Source of the DNA: Lactobacillus amylolyticus DSM 11664
Lineage (GTDB): Bacteria; Bacillota; Bacilli; Lactobacillales; Lactobacillaceae
Direction: 5' to 3'
DNA: 46,553 nucleotides
Assembly (NCBI RefSeq): GCF_000178475.1
Contig: NZ_ADNY01000010.1
Coordinates: 1-46,553, forward strand
Below the pieces are notes generated by a model. It saw only the letters and a program-made list of their open reading frames with translations, was not told where the DNA came from and searched no databases. Positions 41,930 to 46,553 of this stretch are shown piece after piece; the stretch's first letter is position 1, and each line of letters starts with the position of its first letter. The position numbers were made by a program, and so were the translations under genes.

Positions 41930-42784
41930 ATGACAAAATATTTCCAACAAACTCTAAAAAGCGATTCCGATGCTTCAGAATATATTTTTATTTCTGATAT
42001 TCATGGCAACCTTGAAACATTGTCTTTGATCGATCAGGCTTTGGCTGATCACCCGGAGGCTCAGCTAGTAACTGGTGGTGATTATGTCGATGGGCGTGAT
42101 CATATTAAAGATGTTTTAGAATATTTAATGAAGAAAAAAGAACAAGGTGCCATTATTATCAAAGGTAATCATGAACAGATGCTCCTCAATTTTGCCAATC
42201 ACGAAGAACATCAAGACGGCATTTGGTTTTACAATGGTGGTAAAGAAACGCTGAAACAGCTTTTTGGCAAAGTAGCCAGTCCTGAAGAAATTCAAAACAG
42301 CAAATACTATGAATTTCTTTCTTCCTTGCCTATGATGTATGAAACGCCAAATTATATCTTCGTTCATGCCGGCGTGCGTTCAGACGAACACTACGATGAT
42401 CCATCAGCCTATGCTCACGTGCTTGATGTCCGCCACCATCATTATACTTATGATTTTTATCGGATTTGGGCTCGGCAAAATTACTGGTATTCAGATCAAG
42501 AGCAGAAGATTTTTGCGCATAATCAAACTGGCAAGACGATCGTGACAGGCCATACGCCCACGGCCAGAATCAGTGGTCAATATGATAATGGGAAAACGAT
42601 CAACAGCTCAGCTTTGAATCCGGTCAAAGAGATAAAATATGATAATGAACCAGGTCGAATTTTCACTGATGGTGGTTCACACTCAGATCCCAAGCTGTAC
42701 CCACACAATGACGGCAATGTAGTTGTATTGGACCAAGCGGGAAAAATTAAACAGGTTTATAATTACGAAAATACTTTAAAGTAA
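41930..42784 (+). CDS. Calcineurin-like metallophosphoesterase
   Basis: A 284-aa phosphatase of the PPP-like group. Metal motifs are in order: DIHG in FISDIHGNLETL, GGDYVDGRD, GNHE in IIKGNHEQM, VHAG, and GHT in VTGHTPTAR. ATG 41930 is preferred because AAAGGAG lies 10 bp upstream; the frame is open to an ATG at 41885 without a site. Similar proteins act as Ser/Thr phosphatases or on dinucleotides; the substrate is not evident. Single gene with its own terminator. Confidence 0.9.
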   Translation: MTKYFQQTLKSDSDASEYIFISDIHGNLETLSLIDQALADHPEAQLVTGGDYVDGRDHIKDVLEYLMKKKEQGAIIIKGNHEQMLLNFANHEEHQDGIWFYNGGKETLKQLFGKVASPEEIQNSKYYEFLSSLPMMYETPNYIFVHAGVRSDEHYDDPSAYAHVLDVRHHHYTYDFYRIWARQNYWYSDQEQKIFAHNQTGKTIVTGHTPTARISGQYDNGKTINSSALNPVKEIKYDNEPGRIFTDGGSHSDPKLYPHNDGNVVVLDQAGKIKQVYNYENTLK

Positions 42785-42787
42785 ATT

Positions 42788-42826
42788 AAAAGGCACCTAA
42801 CTTAAGTGAAGTTAAGTGCCTTTTTT
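42788..42826 (+). terminator. Terminator after the phosphoesterase gene
   Basis: AAAAGGCACCTAACTT, AAGTG loop, AAGTTAAGTGCCTTTTTTT: a long stem with one mismatch and seven T. Confidence 0.9.
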
Positions 42827-42829
42827 TAT

Positions 42830-42972
42830 AAGGAAAAATAAAAAGTATAGAATAAAATTTAAGAATGTAAGAATAAATGTTAAAAAATAAGAGTAATAGA
42901 ATGTTATAGAAATTGTATATAGAGTATATAGAATATAGAGTATAAATGTTTTGAAATAAGAATGTAGAGAAT
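42830..42972. repeat. Low-complexity AT-rich tract with degenerate TATAGAATA/GAATGT repeats
   Basis: About 140 bp almost free of C, built from variations of ATAGAGTATA, AGAATGTA and AAATAAGA (for example TATAGAGTATATAGAATATA at 42916-42935). Strand-asymmetric purine/T composition. No gene. Could be a replication-slippage tract or a bent or AT-unwinding region. Confidence 0.6.
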
Positions 42973-42973
42973 T

Positions 42974-43081
42974 TTAGTTCTTCTTAGCTGGAACTTTTAC
43001 TAACTTTGCCTCCTTTGAAGTCTTCATTAACAATACGCTGATACCAATGATCGCAGGTAATCCGATTAAAAGTAAACCCAT
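42974..43081 (-). CDS. 35-aa single-pass membrane peptide
   Basis: The minus-strand ATG at 43081 opens MGLLLIGLPAIIGISVLLMK followed by a basic tail TSKEAKLVKVPAKKN and stop at 42974. One hydrophobic helix (~2-19) then a Lys-rich C-terminus predicts an inner-membrane peptide with its tail inside the cell. AAAGGATG lies 8 bp before the ATG, a good ribosome-binding site. It fills an otherwise empty gap and precedes the AT-rich tract. Function unknown; resembles small membrane proteins or type I toxin-like peptides only in general layout. Confidence 0.6.
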   Translation of the reverse strand: MGLLLIGLPAIIGISVLLMKTSKEAKLVKVPAKKN

Positions 43082-43161
43082 GTAAATCATCCTTTCTTTT
43101 TGGATTGTCTATAGATTAGCCCCTAATTGTGAACTTTTTGTGTCTATTTTCTAAGCATCTG

Positions 43162-44268
43162 TTAAACATTTTTAGCGATTTTTTTAAGACAGCGGATTTC
43201 TTTTTGCGTTGAGGCCTTAACTGTCAACGTTTTAGCATAGTTGCGGTAGTCGCTGCGCATTTGTTTAAGTTCTGCTGGATGTTCATACCAGTAATTGATT
43301 TTCTTTGCTAAGGCTTGATCGTCGTCAAAAGGGAAAAGATTATCTTTGCCTAAAGCATAATCAGCCGTGGCGGAGAGCTTACTGTCAGCAATTACCGGAA
43401 CACAACCAGCTGCAAAGGCCTCCATGCATGCCATGCCTTCAACTTCAACGTCAGCACAGTGAACAACTAGATCACAATTAGTTAGAGTTTGGCGCAGCTT
43501 TTCTGGTGTGAAAAATCTTAGTTCTGTTGCGCAAGAGAGCTTAGCTGCGAGTTTCTCATATTCTTGTTGCAGTGGCCCTTTTCCCGCGAAAATCACTCTT
43601 AATTCATTAGCATGTTTACAGTGTTGCAAAGCTTTGAATAAAGTGGCTTGATGCTTTTCTTCAGAATAGCGTCCAATACAAATAATAGTAAAAGGATTAC
43701 CGATTTTTTCCTTGTGCGGATTATTGATAAAAGCTTCACTGATCCCGTTGGAAATGACTTGCAGCGGTTGTTTAAAATGATACTGCTCCATTAAGTTTCT
43801 CAGCTTTTTGCTAGGACAAAAAATCATTTGACAATTTCTATAAGAGACATATTTGAAAAAATACATAAAGAAGGAATTGAAGAAACGATAATTTAAGTGC
43901 AGTGGTTCTGTTATATTTCCTGGGAAAATATGCAAGGTGCCTGCTACTGGCTTGCCATGCCTTTTAGCTAAGGCTGCTGCTCGCCAGGAAAGAGGGAAGG
44001 GCGTCTCAATTAGCACAAGATCTGCCCATGAAATCGCCTTTAGCAGAACTTTCTTTTGTGGCCGAGCCATATGGAAACTTTCTTTTGCAATGATTTTTCT
44101 AAAAAAGGGCACAATTAGTTCTTTAACAGGATAATCTGCTTTTGAGTTGGTCGAAACGATGCGAACTTCATGTCCCATTTGTTGAAATTCACTGACAAAA
44201 CGTTGGGTCGAAATGCAAAGACCATTGCTTTGATTAAAATAATCATCAATAACGACTAGTATTTTCAT
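43162..44268 (-). CDS. Glycosyltransferase family 4
   Basis: A 368-aa GT-B glycosyltransferase, retaining. The N-terminal domain begins MKILVVIDDYFNQSNGLCIS and contains the loop for acceptor binding. The C-terminal domain has IICIGRYSEEKHQATLFKAL and the donor-binding E-X7-E in VEGMACMEAFAAGCVPVIAD (~278-297). Related enzymes include (di)glucosyl-diacylglycerol synthases and cell-surface polysaccharide transferases; membrane-lipid glycosylation is the closer guess. AAAAGG precedes ATG 44268. Monocistronic. Confidence 0.88.
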   Translation of the reverse strand: MKILVVIDDYFNQSNGLCISTQRFVSEFQQMGHEVRIVSTNSKADYPVKELIVPFFRKIIAKESFHMARPQKKVLLKAISWADLVLIETPFPLSWRAAALAKRHGKPVAGTLHIFPGNITEPLHLNYRFFNSFFMYFFKYVSYRNCQMIFCPSKKLRNLMEQYHFKQPLQVISNGISEAFINNPHKEKIGNPFTIICIGRYSEEKHQATLFKALQHCKHANELRVIFAGKGPLQQEYEKLAAKLSCATELRFFTPEKLRQTLTNCDLVVHCADVEVEGMACMEAFAAGCVPVIADSKLSATADYALGKDNLFPFDDDQALAKKINYWYEHPAELKQMRSDYRNYAKTLTVKASTQKEIRCLKKIAKNV

Positions 44269-44370
44269 AGGTGCAACCTTTTATAAATAATGTTCTATAC
44301 TCTCAACTTGATAATGGATCAATTTAGCTGTAAGCTAGGGGCAGGCCATATAATACTTGGAGGAGTATAG

Positions 44371-45155
44371 AATGTTTAAAAACTAATATTGCAGTTGTTT
44401 TAGCAACTGCTGTTTTGAGTACGACTTTTTTAACAGCTAAAGTCAATGCGGATACAGTTTCATCTGAACCATCATCTGCTATTTCAAATAATACCAGTAA
44501 TGATAGTCAAAATGAAACTAAACAAGTTGAAAATATTAACTATTTTAAGTCTAATCCTAGAATCATTGAAATAAAGAAGAGTACCAATTTGTATCGTGAT
44601 ACTGCTTTAACGCAAAAGGCAGCTACAGGCGATGTTAATGAAAAGACTTGGCTTAAATTAGGCTTTTCTAAAAAATCATGGTTTGGCATCGATTCATATG
44701 TAGCACCTTTGGGAGCTCAAGCTTGGCAAGGTCGAAGCGCTCATATCAATGCCATGATCAACTAAGCATATAAATATATGGGTAAACCATGGCTTGCAGG
44801 TTGTTCTTCTAGCCCTAACTACGGTGTTGATTGTTCCGGCCTTGTCATGCAAGAATTATATGCAGGTGGAATTAGTTTGATCCCAACAATCTCAATTGGA
44901 CATGCTCATCCAGGCAATGAATGGAATTCACGCAACTTATGGGCAGACAGACATTTAAAGAGAGTTCCATATTCCGCTCCTAGCCGCGGTGATTTGGTAT
45001 TTTACTACCAACCAGGTACCAACACAATTTGGCACATTGCAATTTTAATCAGCAGAAACCGTGTAATTGAAAGTTGGCCACCACGTGTAATGGTTCAACC
45101 AATCGTTAATGGACAACGAAATATCATTACAGGTATTAAAAGGCCATTTATTTAA
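44371..45155 (+). pseudogene. Secreted NlpC/P60 peptidoglycan hydrolase, frameshift and nonsense
   Basis: AGGAG precedes ATG 44371. The signal peptide shifts frame after MFKN into IAVVLATAVLSTTFLTAKVN. A Ser/Asn-rich linker and an SH3-like region (NLYRDTALTQKAATGDVNEK) follow. TAA 44763-44765 interrupts at INxAYKYMGKPW, where Gln is expected. The NlpC/P60 domain is complete after it: Cys in YGVDCSGLVMQEL, RGDLVFY, and His in IWHIAILI. The intact enzyme would cut cell-wall peptides outside the cell. Confidence 0.85.
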
Positions 45156-45165
45156 GGCATAATAA

Positions 45166-45196
45166 AAGTACGTTTGTTAGAACATACTTTTTTATT
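45166..45196 (+). terminator. Terminator after the NlpC/P60 remnant
   Basis: AAAAGTACGTT and AACATACTTTTTT pair with one mismatch around TGTTAG. Confidence 0.6.
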
Positions 45197-45212
45197 TTGA
45201 GAGATAAAAACA

Positions 45213-46265
45213 ATGATCAAAAACAAATTTAAATATTTAATTGCAAGTGCAGCATTAATGGCAGCATTTTTATCAGCACCATTAGCTCATGCTGACGAAA
45301 CAAGCAGTAATTCAAGTAGCAGCCAAAACCAATCAAGCGCGGTTGCTAACAGTAGTTCAAGCAGCAGTACGAGTACTGATCAAAACAATAGTGAAGCGGA
45401 CAAGCAATCAAGCTCATCTTCTTCAAGCAGCAATACAAGTACGAGCAGTAGTTCAACTAGTTCTAGTTCTTCGAAGCAATCATCAACTGCGACAACTGCC
45501 AAGAAAAAGACTAAAACTACCAAGACTACTACTAAAGTTTGGAAAACCATTAATGGTAAAAAATATTATCTAGTTAATGGTAAAAAGACTACGGGTTATA
45601 AAAAGATTGGTAACTACTGGTATGTCTTCATCAAGAAGGGCGTTGTTTTAACCGGCGTTAGAAAGATTCCAAATAAATCGACTTACGGTTACTTCAACGC
45701 AGCTGGTCACAGACAATTTAAAAATACTAAAACCAGCAAAGCCTACTACTGGATCAATAAATCTGGTACCATTACCGGCATTAAAAACTATGCTAAAGTA
45801 ATTTCACAATTGCCAGAAATGCCGACCGGATGTGAAATTACTGCAGTGACAATGATGATCAACTTTGCCGGAGTTAAAGTTACCAAGCAGCAAGCTGCCA
45901 AAGTAATGCATTACAGCAGCAATCCTAATAAAGGATTCATCGGTTCACCTTATAAAAAATGGCCAGGTGGCTATTGGGTAGCACAAAACGGAATTAAGTC
46001 AGTGGTTAAGCACTACTTAGGTACGAGCCAAGTAATGACGGGAGCAAGCATGACTTCAATTAAAAAGAAATTGTTGCGGTCACACTGCGTTGTTATGTGG
46101 GTAGGAATGTTCGATGGAATTTCCAACCATGCTATTACTTTAACTGGCTACCATAATGGCTTGATTTACTTTATGGATCCTTGGACAGGTACCAAGCGCA
46201 GCATCAAAGAATCGACATTAAAAGTTCACTGGGCATTAGATGCTCACCGAGCATTAAGCTATTAA
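45213..46265 (+). CDS. Secreted serine-rich C39-like cysteine peptidase with GW-type repeats
   Basis: A 350-aa exported protein. The signal peptide (~1-28) ends LSAPLAHADE. A ~75-residue Ser/Asn/Thr-rich linker (29-100) follows, then Lys/Thr-rich sequence. Three cell-wall-type repeats come next (INGKKYYLVNGKKTTGYKKI, YWYVFIKKGVVLTGVRK, AYYWINKSGTITGIKN). The C39_2-type catalytic domain (~200-350) has Cys in QLPEMPTGCEITAVTM, His in SNHAITLTGY and Asp in IYFMDPWTG. It probably stays attached to the wall by the repeats. Substrate unknown. AGAGA precedes the ATG. Unlike its NlpC/P60 neighbour it is intact. Confidence 0.85.
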   Translation: MIKNKFKYLIASAALMAAFLSAPLAHADETSSNSSSSQNQSSAVANSSSSSSTSTDQNNSEADKQSSSSSSSSNTSTSSSSTSSSSSKQSSTATTAKKKTKTTKTTTKVWKTINGKKYYLVNGKKTTGYKKIGNYWYVFIKKGVVLTGVRKIPNKSTYGYFNAAGHRQFKNTKTSKAYYWINKSGTITGIKNYAKVISQLPEMPTGCEITAVTMMINFAGVKVTKQQAAKVMHYSSNPNKGFIGSPYKKWPGGYWVAQNGIKSVVKHYLGTSQVMTGASMTSIKKKLLRSHCVVMWVGMFDGISNHAITLTGYHNGLIYFMDPWTGTKRSIKESTLKVHWALDAHRALSY

Positions 46266-46267
46266 AA

Positions 46268-46303
46268 TTAAAAGAGCGAGGCTAAAAGCTTCGTTCTTTT
46301 TTT
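46268..46303 (+). terminator. Terminator of the C39-like gene
   Basis: AAAAGAGCGAGGCT, AAA loop, AGCTTCGTTCTTTTTTT: a stem with two mismatches and seven T. Confidence 0.75.
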
Positions 46304-46314
46304 ACTGTTTTTTG

Positions 46315-46343
46315 CTAGTGTTATAATTGCATTATAACACTAG
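46315..46343. promoter_or_regulatory. Perfect 13-bp-arm palindrome, operator candidate
   Basis: CTAGTGTTATAAT, TGC centre, ATTATAACACTAG. A diverged half-copy, CTAATGTTATAAT, recurs at 46399-46411 and contains the -10-like TATAAT. No T-run follows, so a dimeric-regulator site at divergent or nearby promoters is more likely than a terminator. The regulated gene may lie beyond the window. Confidence 0.55.
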
Positions 46344-46444
46344 GCAATGATGACAAGAATGGCTTTAAATCAGCACTTTAAAGCAACTAAAAAATCAGCT
46401 AATGTTATAATAAAATATAAGGACATAATAACATCACACTATTT

Positions 46445-46537
46445 TTAGCGAATCTTAGGAGATGAATGCTTTTTGAAACAAAACGTAAAACCAATAATAA
46501 TAGAGAGTAAAAAGAGTTTAAATTTATTGTTTAACAT
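46445..46537 (-). CDS. Possible 30-aa membrane peptide
   Basis: The minus-strand ATG at 46537 with AAAGGA 6 bp upstream reads MLNNKFKLFLLSIIIGFTFC then FKKHSSPKIR and stop at 46445. One hydrophobic helix between basic ends. Reading to the left it runs toward the half-operator at 46399. It is too short to judge; it may be a real small membrane peptide or the truncated start of a lost exported protein. Confidence 0.35.
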   Translation of the reverse strand: MLNNKFKLFLLSIIIGFTFCFKKHSSPKIR

Positions 46538-46553
46538 TTGAGGTCCTTTCATT

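Noticed and set aside
44415..45155. Two separate secreted proteins of 116 and 125 aa
   Set aside because: They share one frame interrupted by a single TAA and together form one NlpC/P60 hydrolase.
45289..45573. 94-aa ORF overlapping the serine-rich linker
   Set aside because: Shadow created by the AGC/TCA repeat composition of the linker.
46315..46343. Palindrome as a terminator
   Set aside because: No T-run follows on either strand, and the C39-like gene already has its own terminator at 46268-46303.

Overview
The window reads as chromosome of a low-GC Lactobacillus of the acidophilus/johnsonii/gasseri type. This is inferred from the complete FabT-controlled fatty-acid synthesis operon in typical Lactobacillus order, a YSIRK signal plus LPQTG anchor on a mucus-binding-type surface protein, an M-box Mg2+ riboswitch before mgtA, and strong AT bias. 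The species cannot be fixed from sequence reading alone.

Left edge (1-4.35 kb): the 3' part of a RiPP (lanthipeptide-type) locus. It holds a kinase-cyclase synthetase open at the left edge (class III-like, because its cyclase half lacks the zinc-binding positions), an ABC half-transporter without a leader peptidase, and a frameshifted Rgg/MutR-type regulator. The precursor peptide is not in the window. From 4.35 to 5.65 kb lie a transposase remnant, a structured leader with two covarying RNA-like repeats and a terminator, and a broken PBECR4-type nuclease gene. KptA (RNA 2'-phosphotransferase) and a GNAT follow.

7.5-26.4 kb is a mosaic of intact housekeeping or accessory genes and many broken ones. 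Intact: mgtA with M-box, NUDIX hydrolase, acyltransferase, ilvE, aldo/keto reductase, DXS-like synthase, tag, fetAB, a second GNAT and a TetR regulator. Broken: MFS transporters, an SDR, a maltose acetyltransferase, a D-hydroxyacid dehydrogenase, an aldo/keto reductase fragment, a flavodoxin and an alpha/beta hydrolase. The lesions include nonsense codons, internal deletions and a gene chimera, so they are not all explained by homopolymer sequencing errors.

26.6-37.1 kb is the conserved core: fabZ1-fabT-fabH-acpP-fabD-fabG-fabF-accB-fabZ2-accC-accD-accA-fabI-birA, all on the plus strand, closely packed or overlapping. A clear promoter and a palindromic operator precede fabZ1, and a related palindrome precedes fabT. 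Acetyl-CoA carboxylase (AccABCD, biotinylated by the BirA-type ligase) makes malonyl-CoA, FabD and AcpP load it, and FabH/FabF/FabG/FabZ/FabI elongate it. FabT probably represses the set when acyl-ACP is abundant.

37.4-46.5 kb: recQ, a deletion junction joining AraC and HAD fragments, an unknown 160-aa protein, a degraded YSIRK/LPQTG surface protein, a calcineurin-like phosphoesterase, a GT4 glycosyltransferase, a broken NlpC/P60 cell-wall hydrolase, and an intact secreted serine-rich C39-like cysteine peptidase. Two tiny membrane-peptide ORFs (35 and 30 aa, minus strand) with good ribosome-binding sites sit in otherwise empty stretches.
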